From Phascolomyces articulosus (Eukaryota > Mucoromycota > Mucoromycetes > Mucorales > Lichtheimiaceae): 64,000 nucleotides of DNA. The notes beneath the pieces were generated by a model. The model did no database searches, was not told the origin of the DNA, and worked only from the letters and a program-made list of their open reading frames with translations. The DNA is taken from positions 1 through 64,000 of the forward strand of contig JAIXMP010000033.1 of NCBI GenBank assembly GCA_025677815.1, read 5' to 3'. Position 1 is the stretch's first letter, and each line of letters starts with the position of its first letter. Shown here piece by piece: positions 10,104 to 22,140 of the stretch. A program made the position numbers and the translations under genes.

Positions 10104-12693
10104 ATGACAATAGTTGAAAATATTGTTCTAAAGTTAATGGACTATCAGCATCATTCGTCTTCAAGGGGAATCATTGCAACAGCTGTGTTAATTGTTTCTA
10201 CCTATACAATTTATAGACATTGGATCACACAAAAAGTATAATATATCATTTTCGATTATCTTAGATGTATTTCTTGTTCCTATAAATGTAATCTTTTTTT
10301 ATTAGTGTATGGTTATTAAAACATGTATATTTCTTTTTTGCTCAATAGGAACAAAATGAAAAGTGTCCCATTGTACCTTATAGCAATCCTTTACTAGGCT
10401 CAACACATGAGTACACTCAAGATACTCAAGCGTTTCTTCAAAAATGGAGCGTACTTGGTTCAGTGTATCGAGTCCATCTCTACGGCAAAGTAAGCTAACT
10501 ACGTAAAAAAAAAAAAAAAAAAAAACATCATTGATACAAAATCACAGAAGATAATTTAAATATCGAATGTATAATAACAAAGCATTATTTTGCCTAAAAT
10601 ATTGGTCGTTAATAATTTTAGATATGTACTGTTGTTTCAAGTACATACGTTCATGAAATCGGTAAAAATGATAGTTTTACTCGCGTTGAGGGAACCTATA
10701 GAGTATGTAATTTTATGTTAAGAATAACATGCTACCATAATAAAGATCTCAGCGTACTATTTATTTTTTTACAAAATGCGTATGATTATAACCCAGTGTA
10801 ATGTTTTTTTTTTTTTTTTAAAAAAAAACATTTTCCTATATATTCAGGAGTTTTATCTTCAACAGTGGACAGGCGTGTCAAAAAACGACTTTACCATGAG
10901 CGATGTACGAGAAGTAGTCCATGAATTTTTGGCATTGAAATTAAAGAACTATTCATCGCGAATAGCAGAATATGTAAGTTTTCTATTCTATATTTTTGTA
11001 AAAAAATAGAATTACCATCAAGCCTTTTTTTTTCGTAAATCTGATCTGTGTTTTATACTCCAACAGTCAAGTATTGGTTTGAACGAAGCTTTGGGAGATT
11101 TAACAGGTAAAAAAAAAGTAAAACTACTCCTATGTTAGTTCACTAACAATCGTTCTCTGTCTCTTGTATTATTAGAACCGAAAGAAATTTTTGATTTGAA
11201 ACCAATATTTGAGCATGCAGTAGTGAAAGTCGCTGCTTCCATATTTGCTGGTGAAGACCTTTGTAAAGATGGTCAATTGATCGAAGTTTTTAAATATTTC
11301 GGTCCTTGTATTGGTTTGGCAAGATCAAGTAAAACTTGGATACATTGTATTCCACAGATATTTCTTAACATTCACATGTGGTAATATATTTAAAACTAAG
11401 AATACAACGTATCTTTGTTATATTATATAACAAGAAAAAGTACAGTAAATTGCATGATGTATTATACAAATGGCCCTAAACTTTTTTTAAACACAACAAC
11501 GGAAAAGGTATATAGGAAAGTTTGATCCATATATAACAAGGTGTAGAAAGCAACTAATGAATACAATGAAACCAGAAATTGATAAGCGATTACAAGGAAT
11601 TGCTGGTAATGATCCCACATGGGAACGACCGGTACGCATCGACTAGAAACGCACTTTATCTTTCTTAAAAATGCCCCTACTATTATTAAAGTTCTACTAA
11701 AAAACACACCGAGTAATAATTCCATAATTATATTTATATATTAGTATGATGTTCTTCAAGATATTATTGAAAACTACCCATTACCCGAGACTAGCCAGAA
11801 AGACGTTTACACATATTATTCTGGTTGGATGCTATGGTTATTCTTTCCTTCAATAGCACCGGTCAATGAACTCATATCATCTGTATTACATCGACTTTTA
11901 CGACATCAAGAAATTATGAACGAACTTATTAATGAACAAAGTGAAGTATTTGGTGATCATCTCTATCCTGACGCCGGTAGCACAGATTGCTTTACAATCG
12001 AATCAGTTAGAAAGCTTGTAAAACTGGATAGCGTCTGTAGAGAATCTTTTCGGACCAATAAAGGGTTTACCGCCACAGATCGTACCAATGTGGGTGGTGA
12101 GAGTGTTATCTTAAGCAACGGTGTAGCAATTCCACCAGGTTTGTCTTAAAAAAATAATTATAATGAAAAATTGGAATAAAATCAATATAGGAACATGTAT
12201 TATCTACTTTCCTCACTGATGCTGTTATTACACTTGCCTCAACATTTTTCTTAGGCCAAGACGTGCTATTGAATAGTTGGATAAATCATCAAGACAGTAA
12301 ACTACAACGAGATAACATTGGAAATTATGAAAAATTTGAACCGTTCCGTCATTTAGAAACAAATCATAGGGTGACCAGAACTGGTGATGATTTTATGTTA
12401 TTTGGTGTAGGAAAACATGTTTGCCCGTAAGTTTACATTATTATACAATTCTGATGATTAGAGATACTTGGACAGCATATCATATTGCTCATCTGTAAAA
12501 TGTACAAAATTGTCTAATTCCTTCTTGCTATAGTGCAAGATGGTTTACAATGCATTTAGTTAAAACAATACTATCTTTGCTCATTCGTAACTACAATATC
12601 AAGTCGCTTGAAGAGGATTTTGCAAATTTATCAAATAGTTCTGCTGGAAAAGTGATCATAGAACAAAAGCAAAGAGAGTATAATAAAAGTTAA
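10104..12693 (+). CDS. Cytochrome P450, copy C (complete, 524 aa)
   Basis: Ten exons: 10104..10235, 10349..10489, 10622..10702, 10848..10973, 11067..11106, 11176..11380, 11508..11631, 11745..12138, 12255..12426, 12534..12693, all GT-AG and phase-consistent with copy B. N-terminal anchor around residues 19-37. Motifs: ExxR (ESFR), FEPFRHLE, heme loop FGVGKHVCPAR. The I-helix segment reads FPSIAPVNE, so the conserved threonine seen at that place in A and B is also lost. The C-terminus is slightly longer than in the other copies. It is the third unit of the tandem array (stop-to-stop spacing 5.9 then 5.4 kb). No secreted-peptide gene follows it. Expression and intact catalysis are unknown; the reading frame is undamaged. 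Confidence 0.93.
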
Positions 12694-14460
12694 TTTTATT
12701 CATGAAATAACAATATTTTCTTTCGAATTAAAATTTTTTGTTTGGTAATACACTGATAATACATAAAGAACATTAAATAGTCAAATTTTTTCTATTTTAA
12801 CTCATGTTCAGGTATGCTGTATTTAATTCTGATAAACAACGAATTACAATAATAAATAATCGTTAGTAAAATTAAACACTCTTTTTCTTTCTCAATCCAT
12901 CCACTTCACATTGTAACTCGTGAAACAAATGAAATAGTAATATACTGTTTTACTTAACATAATAGCCAGTGAAAAGGGGGAATTAAGCATGGTAAAAATT
13001 ATGCGCCAATTAATTGAAAAATGAAGAAAAGAATCAATCTACTGATGGCATATATCATGTGAGTTTGTATATGATAAAGAGATGCTTACTTACGCCATCC
13101 CGTAGATCTCCATAGGGATTCCAACGCCGTATATTGTTGCATAGGTGAAGGAGATTGTCATTTGTCTTTTTTTTTTCTACTTATGGGAGCCAGGTTTTGA
13201 TGGGAGAGATTTGAAACAATTTGAAATATGTAAAATAGAGAAATAACATTCCCGTTCTTTCACTTACGTTGGTAAATTGTGCAAAGTAAAAAAAAAAAAA
13301 TAACGCCCAAAGTGCTGATACCACCACAGACGTATCCCCTCCTAAAAGATATAAAAGAGATGAACCATGATTAATACGTTATTTATATTACCAGTAGCTT
13401 ATCATCACTCATCATTATCCTCACCCACTACGTTCAATACTACTGACGTTTACTTGCTTTTTTTTTTTTTTGGTCTGTTGTTGTTGCTGTTTGTACAATG
13501 TTGTAAAAAGAAAGTAACTGAAAGAGAAGAAAAGTGACAAAAGGGCTATTTGACATATTCTCATTTCATTCAAACTCTCTGACCAAATAAAATCATTCCA
13601 TTATTATACGTTATACATACCTTTTGAAAGGATTATAAAAAAATAACGGTGGGCAAGATCAGGACAGTAGCGAAGAAGAAAAAAGTTTTTATAAACGAAG
13701 AGCCAAGTTGTTTGATGCTGCAATAAAGCATGTTGCTTTTATAGAAAAAGAATATTAAACTAATCGGAAGAGTCCTTTTTCATTAGGTAGTTGCATGAAA
13801 TTCCATTTCTTATTTTTGTTAGTTGTTTTACTTTTTCTTATTTCTTGTCCAAGAAGTATACCACTATTTTGATCCTGTTTTTGTATGTACACTTCTTTAT
13901 AATATACCGAGCAAATTTGACAATGATGTGTGGAAAATGGAAAATAAGAAAACAGTTGATTGATTCTTCAACCTTCTACAATGACACGTAATTGAATCAC
14001 ACATTATACTATGGTTATGTAATTAAATGAGAAATATTAAGTCCCATAATATATATCTACTAGGATGTATAATGATTGGTTGAAATATTTCCCTCTACGT
14101 TAACATCATTTCCATAATCTTCATAACCATTGGCCAATTGCACGGCATCGATACACCACCACAGCACCTGTCATAATGCTTTTAGAAACTAAAAGATAAA
14201 AATGTTGTTTGCTGGCTTTTTCTTATATATTTTAGAGAATTTATTATTTTAAACTAGAACATGGTATTTAAATGATGATGGTCTTTGTAATTACGCGAAT
14301 AATATTATTGTTTTATATTATGATGGTAGAGATATTAAATGGGATAATATATTATAAACAGAACTAATAATAAAAACTCATTGATAATAGCGAGCTATAC
14401 GATCGCTAAATAATATGAATTACTACAGTGGTTATTCATATAAGAGTTGGTTCAGACGTT
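12694..14460. other. Intergenic with possible gene remnant near 13643-13758
   Basis: 1.8 kb without a gene I can call. I searched the place where a third peptide gene would be expected (about 600 bp after the P450 stop) and found none. Around 13643-13758 a plus-strand open frame encodes a polar tail (SSEEEKSFYKRRAKLFDAA, ending IEKEY-stop) that looks coding, but no start or upstream exon could be attached. A second frame is open over the same bases, so this stays unassigned. Confidence 0.4.
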
Positions 14461-14879
14461 ATGACAGCTAGATGTTGTATAAAAATGAATCAATCAAATA
14501 CGTGGATTGTTGATAAAGCAAGTGGAGACCAACTATGTCGATACTGTACATATAAGGTATCCAACTTATTGTATAAAATTATATAGTTATATTCACTTAT
14601 TAATAATGGATCATAAAAAAAATTGAGAATTTGGAAAGGGATTTACACACAATACTTTAATGTGGATTTCATATTGACCCTGAATATTTTATTTGCTGGT
14701 TTTTCCATACACACCATAGTCGCACCAGTTGATCCTCAAGAGGTATGCTTTTAAGTTGGTGGCCCTTATTGTTTCCATTTTTGAACAGCACCTGTAATTT
14801 TTGGTTACACCTTTGGGCTTTTATTTTGTCATTGTTTGATTGTAGGTTTACTGAGTCATGTCAGAAAGTGATAAAATGA
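14461..14879 (+). CDS. Possible small Cys-containing protein (50 aa, 3 exons)
   Basis: Tentative model: exons 14461..14556, 14720..14742, 14846..14879, with GT-AG introns and consistent phase (0, then 2). The product would be 50 aa with five cysteines, including CC at 5-6 and a C-x-x-C at 26-29, basic overall, with no signal peptide or recognisable domain. Support is only the splice-phase agreement and protein-like composition. It could be chance or a fragment of a larger gene. Confidence 0.25.
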
Positions 14880-15123
14880 ATGTAGACTCTAGCACTTGTT
14901 GAATAACAATTATGTCCTAGTAATGCAGTATTTATACTTGTACATGCAATCCCCATTGTATTTTTTCTTAGAAGAAGGATGATTTGGGAGCTCGGCTTTG
15001 AAGTTAAAGTAGAAGGGCTTAGCAAAAAAAAAAAAAAAAAAAGCTACGCCAACAAGTTAAATGCAAATAATGTTGAAAAAAAGCTCTTCTCTTTTGTGCT
15101 TGTTTTTTATCTACTTTCAAAAT

Positions 15124-17295
15124 ATGGGTGTGTCAAATCCACAAGTACAGCAATCTTCTACAAAATATAGAGTCGTTATTGCATACGATTTCGGTACAAC
15201 TTATTCAGGAGCTGCTTATGCATTTACTCATACAACCCCTACAGAGGTGTTTGATATTCAGAATTGGTAAAAAAAAAAAAAGATTCTCGTCCTTTTATTA
15301 TGCACTCAGTTAAGCCTTGGGAATGCTCTCTATGAAACTTATATTTCTTCCCACACTAAAGCAAGACTTTTTATTCATAGGCCGGATAAAGGTGGTAATT
15401 TTTACCCCAAGGTGCCAACTCTATCACTTTATCCGCGTCGTAACCAACAGCAACTAACTCAATCATATCGAAGATCAACATTATCCCATTGGGGTTATGG
15501 TGCTAAGAAGGTTATGTTAAAACCTACTACAGCTAAACAAAACGTACCTCTTTCTCAGTTCAAACTCCATTTAGATGAATCTTTACATCGTCAATCTCTT
15601 GAAAATGAATTGTAAGCGCGCAGGTTTTAAACAAATCTCCAGACAAGTCAGTAAATAGAATAATTAAATTTATTGTATAAAATATAGAACACCTGTTCAA
15701 GCAGTGGCAGATTACTTGGCAAAGTTACACCAACATACATTGGAAGAATTATCCCGTGGATTTGCCGACAATTATCATCCAGATACTTTTCGTTATTGTC
15801 TTACCGTCCCTGCAGTATGGTCAGACAAGGCAAAAAATTCGATGAGACTAGCAGCCATTCAAGCAGGACTTATTATGCCTTCTGATCCATCTGATCGACT
15901 TACACTTATTTCTGAACCTGAGGCAGCAGCAATTTATTGTGAAGAAACCATGGCAGATCAAGTGAAACTGAAGGATAATGATCGTTTCATGGTCTGTGAT
16001 GCAGGAGGTGGTACTGTCGATTTAATTGTTTTTCAAGTGAATTTTACAAAAGGTTCTAAAAATGGCGGAGGTATGACACGAAATAATCGAGAATTGAAGG
16101 AAGTGACGAGAGGAATCGGTGAGAGCTGTGGCAGTATTTTTTTGGACGAGCGTTATCGAGAATTACTCGAAGCAAAATTGGGAGCGCACGTCATGAGCAA
16201 GGTTACTCCCCGAGAAATGGGCACTATGATGGATTACTTTATCGATACCATTAAACCAGAATTTAAAGAAGAGGATGACTTTTTCACGGAATTACCACGC
16301 TCAGTAAAATTGGAGGATTTGTCAAAAAGTTTACGTGATAGTGATGATGATGGGTATTTGGATGATGGACAATTGAAATTATCAGGTCAAGAGCTTAAAA
16401 AGCAAGTATTTGATCCTGTGATTGATAAAGTGGTGAGTGGAGTTAAAATAAAGCCTACTTTTAATGGATTGTGAATTTATAAATGATATACTTACATTGA
16501 ATTTATTGGTATAGTTATCGCTTATTGAACAGCAATATCGACAAATACCTGATGGACGACTAGACTCTATTTTTCTTGTAGGTGGATTTGGTTCATCCAA
16601 GTATTTATATCAAAGAGTTCGAAAAGAATTTCATGGTACCAAAGCAAATCAAATAATTTGTCCAGCAGAACGTGCTGCTTTAGCTGTTGTTCGTGGCGCC
16701 GCTTATTCTGGTGCCAATCCTCGAACTGTCGTTTCGCGAATATCGAGACGAACCTATGGTATCAGATGTTTCCTACCTTTTGACAAAAACATCCATCCGC
16801 TTTCCAAACGAGTGGTACATGCAGATGGAAGTGTACAATGCAAAGATATTTTTTCACGATTTATAACAAAAAATGATGAACTGGTAGTTGATCATTGTGT
16901 TACCAATAAATATTATCATGTTTGTTCTGGTGGGTATGAAGTATACGATATTAAGCTCTATGCAACGGAAAACGATAAGGTTCCACGCTATCTAGATGAA
17001 CCAGGTGTAAAATTGATTGCAACTATTCCAATAACTATTCCCAAATCGCTTAATACGAAGAAAGGTGAACATCTTTATCATATTGTTAGGTAAATATTCT
17101 TGTTTTTACTATTTCTTTTGAAGAATGTTCCACTTTAACATTAACAATAATACTAATAAGAAATATGCTTCGACTGGGGGATATTATAGAATGTATTTTG
17201 GAAGAACAGAGATCCGAGTGGAGGTTGAGTACACACCTGACCTCAAATTTGAGATCAATTGTGATTTTGATGCAGTAAACAACTACAGTTCATAA
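15124..17295 (+). CDS. HSP70-like (HSPA12-type) ATPase family protein, 621 aa
   Basis: Actin-like ATPase-fold protein of the HSP70 superfamily, close to the HSPA12-like group that is expanded in Mucoromycota; no J-protein or client is known. Exons 15124..15266, 15381..15611, 15688..16432, 16515..17089, 17124..17295. Nucleotide-binding signatures are in order: phosphate-1 DFGTTYSG (about residue 24), phosphate-2 VCDAGGGTVDLIVF, and the adenosine motif IFLVGGFGSSKYL. The C-terminal exon carries YYRMYFGRTEIRVEVEYTPD, typical of the family's end and lacking an EEVD tail, so it is not a canonical cytosolic Hsp70. The last intron would be only 34 nt. I chose the ATG at 15124, just before the ATPase domain; in-frame ATGs at 15061 and 15070 would add a hydrophobic stretch. 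Confidence 0.85.
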
Positions 17296-19177
17296 TTCTT
17301 ATTACCATGACAGTAACGACCGATGAGATGTAGAAACCATAAGCAGTTCACTTTCAAGCATATAATTAATAAATAGATTTTTCTCCATGAGATCTGTGCG
17401 TTGTATATGATGTAGCATACATATTTAATAACAAATTTGCCATTTGATTTTTAATAAATGGAATCGAATAAATATTTATAAGAATATAATTCCTCATTAT
17501 TTTTTTTAACTACATAATAAAAACTAACTAATAAAAAAAGTATGTGTCTTTCGGGCCTTTTCTTTTTTAAATATGGCTAAGGTATGTGAATGACTTTGGT
17601 TCATATAAAGTAATATATTATATATATAAAATAAATAATAAAAATGATGATGTAATGATAAGGAAAGGTGTAACGAAAGAAAGAAACGCTTAGCTGCGCC
17701 AGATTTACATTCTTCTAATGATCTTTCTAGTAATGGTTACTTCTTGGACGTTAGCATATTCGTTTGATCTATGACTGACGCTCAACTCATTATTGATCGA
17801 TTCTGCTGCTCAATTTTTTTTTCTATTTCTAAAACCAATAATGTTCCCTACATTTTGATCAATTAGCAATTGTGATGGGTTGAAACGGTGGGTTTTATCA
17901 GGATATCGGAAAATCTGACCCCAATTATTTTGAAAATATATTGTTCTAGTAGCTTTACAAACACAGTGTTCTGATAGTGCTTCCGATTTTTAATAACAGA
18001 GATTACTATGACCGCAAATATAGGCACAACACATTATCTGTTTATATTAGTAAATAATATTGCCCATTAAATGGTTGGTTCTAAAAATTCAAATGCACAG
18101 AGAGGTAAAGTTCTACTTACAATTAAAGTCACAAAGATTTTATAGGTAATATTGTAATGCTAATATTGAAGAGAGTATACGAAAGTTGGATGCGATTAAT
18201 GTAGTATATATCGTATTTAATAGTTTAAACACCAAGAAGTAATTGTTCCAAAGAAAAAGAGAGTACTTTTTTGTTAAATGCAGAAGGTCAACACTGACTG
18301 AGATGAAAAGAGAAGCTGTACTGTATTTTAAAAATAACAGATAAGCATTTCTAAGGAAGTAGAAGACAAAATTAATAGTTTACATGGTATTTTATTGCTC
18401 GTTACAAAGCTTTTATTTATATGCTAGAATTAGATACGTAGCAACAGAGGATGGTGCCAGTATGTAACTCAAAATAATCAGTTTCGCATATAACATCATT
18501 ATACAAAATGAAAAAGCACTGGCGCGTAACCAAATTAGAAGCTGTACTGACAAGTCTCAATTATAAAAAAGACTGATAGAGTACAAAAATTATACGCGTC
18601 ATATGAACTAAAATAATGAATAAATAATATATGAAGGGCCAACCTGTGATGTCCTGGATTTGATCTATCATTCATATCATATATTACTATGAAATAACCT
18701 ACTATTTTCACGCCATCAATAGAATAAAATACAGCACTACTGTATATAAATGTCGATGTAAATATAACTGTAGAATACAGCTTCATATAACTTATCTGAT
18801 TCTATTTTTGTTTATTTGTTTCATCCCTATCAAATTATATCACTAAATTTCACTTAGTGATTTTAGTGTAAGGAAGGAAAAGCCCAAAGTACTCGTATAG
18901 TATTATCAATGAGTTTCTATAATAGTAAAAAAAACAACTTACCATCTGTTTTATTGACCTAATTCACAAACAACTAAGCATAGCATATTCAATGTGATTT
19001 ATAAACTTTAGAAAAATACAAAAATAAATGAAACATATATAACAAGCAACCCCTCCCACCCATAAGTTGGTTTTGAATTTTGGTGCATGCGATATTTAGA
19101 ATTTTCTATCTCTCAATTTTAAAATATATGTAGACTGTTAGAGCGTCATATATAGTATTAAAGGTTTCATTTTTTTA
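17296..19177. other. Intergenic, HSP70-like to HET gene 1
   Basis: 1.9 kb of AT-rich DNA. An 83-aa minus-strand frame (18535-18786) begins with a hydrophobic stretch but has no recognisable domain and AT-driven composition, so it is not called. A short run near 17660-17780 is open on the plus strand for about 35 codons and is probably noise. Confidence 0.5.
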
Positions 19178-20857
19178 TTATTGAATCAAAAATGTTTTTT
19201 TGGGTAATGAATTACAATCAGAGAAAAAGTATTTTGCATTTTCTATTCTATATAATCCAATAGATTTATAATATTCTTCTCCATATATTTTTTTAATTAC
19301 GGGGAAATAAGTATTATACGCTTGAGAACCATCAAATCTTGTTACTTTTGTTTCAAACTGGATTTCAGTAAGTATCACATAGTGCGCAGAAAGATCATCC
19401 ACCATCTCCTCTGTCAAAAAAGATTGGATGTCTACAATTGTTGTATTTTCTGTATCACTACCAACGTAATGGTAGCAGAGGTTTTGTTTTTTGATATCCA
19501 TAAATCTGGATAATTGCTTGAGTTTTTTTGATACTTCATCAAGATAAATCTGTTTTTTAAAAATCACGTGGTAATCCGAATAAAATAACTGTATGATTTT
19601 TTCTTTTGTTGTTCCAGGTAATTGCACAGCTACACCCAGGCAATAGTCATTATGTTCGTTCATTTGATAAACACCATCCGGGAGTGTTGGTATATCCTCG
19701 TATCGTAATTTCAGGTAATCCTCCTCCTCCGTATCAATGGATTGATTGTTTGTAAGATAAGCGCCTGTAACATACATGGTTTTCCCAATAACATTATAAT
19801 TTTGAAAAGATGTTGTAGAATCAATCAAATAGCAGTGTTCTCCATGAACACCAGTCCATGATGGCAAAAAGCTGTATTCTTGAATTGTTGATCTATAGTC
19901 ATCAAAGCGTTTTTTAAAAAGTAATATCCTAAGATCTTTTTTGGCTAAAAGACCATAAAAATGAATCATCAGATCTTTGAAATCTTGATTATAATCAATG
20001 TTGATGTGATTGATAATATCGGGAAAAAGATTGGCAAGTGCGAAAACGCGGTCATGATCCTTGGTACTTGTTCGTTGATGAGCATGGTATAAAATTTCAT
20101 GAATACCTAATTGTGAAGGTAACTTATTTAATACTCCCAATTTGATGGTGTATACATATTCTCCCCAACTGTGAATGTTTCTTCCAACAAAGAGTAGTTT
20201 TTTTGATTTTATTGCTTCTTCTAAAGTCCATAAACGTTTAGACCAATTATGTTGGTGTAATATTTCCTGAGCATCTTCGATATCTTGTACTTCAATTTCT
20301 TTAGCATTGTCGTGGCTTTGGATCTGGTATTCAGGTACAAGAGCGACGGTGCAGTAAGCATTACTGTAGATACGGTGCATATTTCGTATTTCACGTTTCT
20401 TTTCTTCTTTATCATCTTGGTTGATACACATTTGATCATACCATATATATTTGATATTGAATTGCTGACATATTTGTTGAATGATGCCTTCGAATTTGAC
20501 ATATTTTATCTTTTGTCTCGTTTTATTTTTCTTCCCTCTTCGTCGTATTTTTTTCTCAAAAGGAAAAATAATTTTATGTTTGCCTTCATCAATCCGCTTT
20601 TCTTTTCCAGTGACTTGATCGAGGACACTATCTCCAGATTGATTCCAAGAGTATGACAATGCACAATATCCTTCATGTACTTGTGAGCCACGGATTAATT
20701 TCATGTCGGAGATACGAACAAGCTTGGTAGGCATGAAATCCGGTTTGGGTAAGGTGTTAGGAACGGTTTCGTGTGGACGATGGTCTTTGGTGCATTGTTC
20801 TTTATCAAAAGAATCATCAAAAACAAAGTATTGAGCAGTGTGATGGTCAATATACAT
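19178..20857 (-). CDS. HET-domain protein 1 (559 aa)
   Basis: Intronless protein of the HET (heterokaryon incompatibility) domain family. In Dikarya such proteins trigger incompatibility or regulated cell death; the role in Mucoromycota is not established. The three HET blocks are visible: YCALSYSW (residues 64-71), YIWYDQMCINQDDKEEKKRE with IYSNAYC (about 138-169), and RLWTLEEA (208-215). The first block is preceded by PKPDFMPTKLVRISDMKL, shared with the other copies in this window. The C-terminal 300 residues have no domain I recognise but retain HQRTSTKDHDRVFAL and LPSWTGVHGEHC in all copies. The Met at 20857 is the first in frame and matches the N-termini of the paralogues. No transmembrane segment seen. 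Confidence 0.88.
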   Translation of the reverse strand: MYIDHHTAQYFVFDDSFDKEQCTKDHRPHETVPNTLPKPDFMPTKLVRISDMKLIRGSQVHEGYCALSYSWNQSGDSVLDQVTGKEKRIDEGKHKIIFPFEKKIRRRGKKNKTRQKIKYVKFEGIIQQICQQFNIKYIWYDQMCINQDDKEEKKREIRNMHRIYSNAYCTVALVPEYQIQSHDNAKEIEVQDIEDAQEILHQHNWSKRLWTLEEAIKSKKLLFVGRNIHSWGEYVYTIKLGVLNKLPSQLGIHEILYHAHQRTSTKDHDRVFALANLFPDIINHINIDYNQDFKDLMIHFYGLLAKKDLRILLFKKRFDDYRSTIQEYSFLPSWTGVHGEHCYLIDSTTSFQNYNVIGKTMYVTGAYLTNNQSIDTEEEDYLKLRYEDIPTLPDGVYQMNEHNDYCLGVAVQLPGTTKEKIIQLFYSDYHVIFKKQIYLDEVSKKLKQLSRFMDIKKQNLCYHYVGSDTENTTIVDIQSFLTEEMVDDLSAHYVILTEIQFETKVTRFDGSQAYNTYFPVIKKIYGEEYYKSIGLYRIENAKYFFSDCNSLPKKTFLIQ

Positions 20858-21549
20858 GATGTATTCTATTTTAAATAAGTTTTCAAGTTAATTTCAAAGC
20901 ATTTCATTTACGTTACAATTGTTCAAGATAATATTTCAAATAAAAAACATTCTTACTCTATGTCGATAGCGAGTAGAGGGAGAGAGTAAATAAAGAGAGA
21001 TGAGATTATGCTCAATTTATCTTGTCTAATAAATCAGTATTTCTTGCAAGAGAGAAAAATAGTAACTGGATAGTGTTTCGCGTTGGCAAGTAAAGTAAAA
21101 GCCGAAAACCAAAAAAAAAAAAACTTCACCTCTTTATAACCAATTACCAAAATACTTGTAACACATAAGAAGCTGAGCCAAAATTCAGAAAAACATGTCA
21201 CCTTTTTCAAATGTTACATTTTTGATGATCCAGGATTCATATTCACTTTTTCATATCTGTTAATGCCATCATCACATAGCGTAATCAATGTGGCTGTCAT
21301 ATCATTCCATATAAAAAAAAACCCAGCACCATATTCTGCTTCTCCTCATCTTTTCTTTCTCAAGGCCACCAAGAATGACAATATAATGCAATCACATTTA
21401 AGGATTTCATCGGTATTTGATTTTTATATATAAGTTTGTATTTATAGAAATTATAGAATGAAAAGAGATACTCGCCACCTAGTGCTCTTGATGCATGTAT
21501 CCGTTGATTTATTCACAAATCATCCCAATCCACACTTCTCACTCCTTTC
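20858..21549. other. Intergenic, upstream of HET gene 1
   Basis: About 690 bp between two minus-strand genes, AT-rich, with homopolymer runs. It contains the HET gene 1 promoter; no coding sequence seen. Confidence 0.55.
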
Positions 21550-21861
21550 TCATCCCACTTCCCATTCGGCTGAATCGCGCAACACCCTTGAAAGTTTATA
21601 GCCATGATAATACTTTTCCTGCTCTATTATCCTTATCCCATCCTGCTTGATCTGTCGTATTTTCTCAAGATACATCCATCGTACCTGTTAGAAAAGACAT
21701 GAGGGAGGGAAACAATTGAGTAGCATGATGCATAATTGAACACATTCTGGTTTCTAATGACAATAACTTTTTTTTTCACACTATGTATATAACTCCTCCT
21801 TCATCACAATCATCATGATAACGATACCTATTACCTGTAAATCATTATCTAATCTGTCCAT
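21550..21861 (-). CDS. Possible small two-exon protein (53 aa or longer)
   Basis: Two exons joined by a good GT-AG intron: 21835..21861 (MDRLDNDLQ) and 21550..21684. The second exon is open and strongly protein-like (charged, helical: RWMYLEKIRQIKQDGIRIIE, then YHGYKLSRVLRDSAEWE), ending at TGA 21550. A coiled-coil-type helix is likely. The frame stays open six codons upstream of the chosen Met, so a further 5' exon is possible. No family recognised. The intron is about 150 nt with GTAATA donor and CTAACAG acceptor. Confidence 0.45.
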
Positions 21862-22140
21862 CCATCCAGCTTGAATTCCTTATAATCAATTGATGCTGTC
21901 ATGTTTCTCCAGTTCCACAAAACAAGGGCTCAAGCGATAATAGAATCCTTATCCATAAGTTTCGGGGTGATCATGCCGAGAATCGCGATGTATGGTGCAA
22001 TTTACGAGCTCGAGGCAAGAAGTTGTCACTGCTGTTGTTTTCTCGCTAGTCCCCTCGTGGTCTAGATTGATTAAAAAAAATATGAGACAATTTCCATGGA
22101 TAGGACCAATACAGGCTGTATTATGTTATATGGAAAAGAA

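Noticed and set aside
22048..22070. tRNA-like 5' half (CCCTCGTGGTCTAG)
   Set aside because: Resembles an A-box, but there is no anticodon arm, B-box or pairing acceptor downstream.
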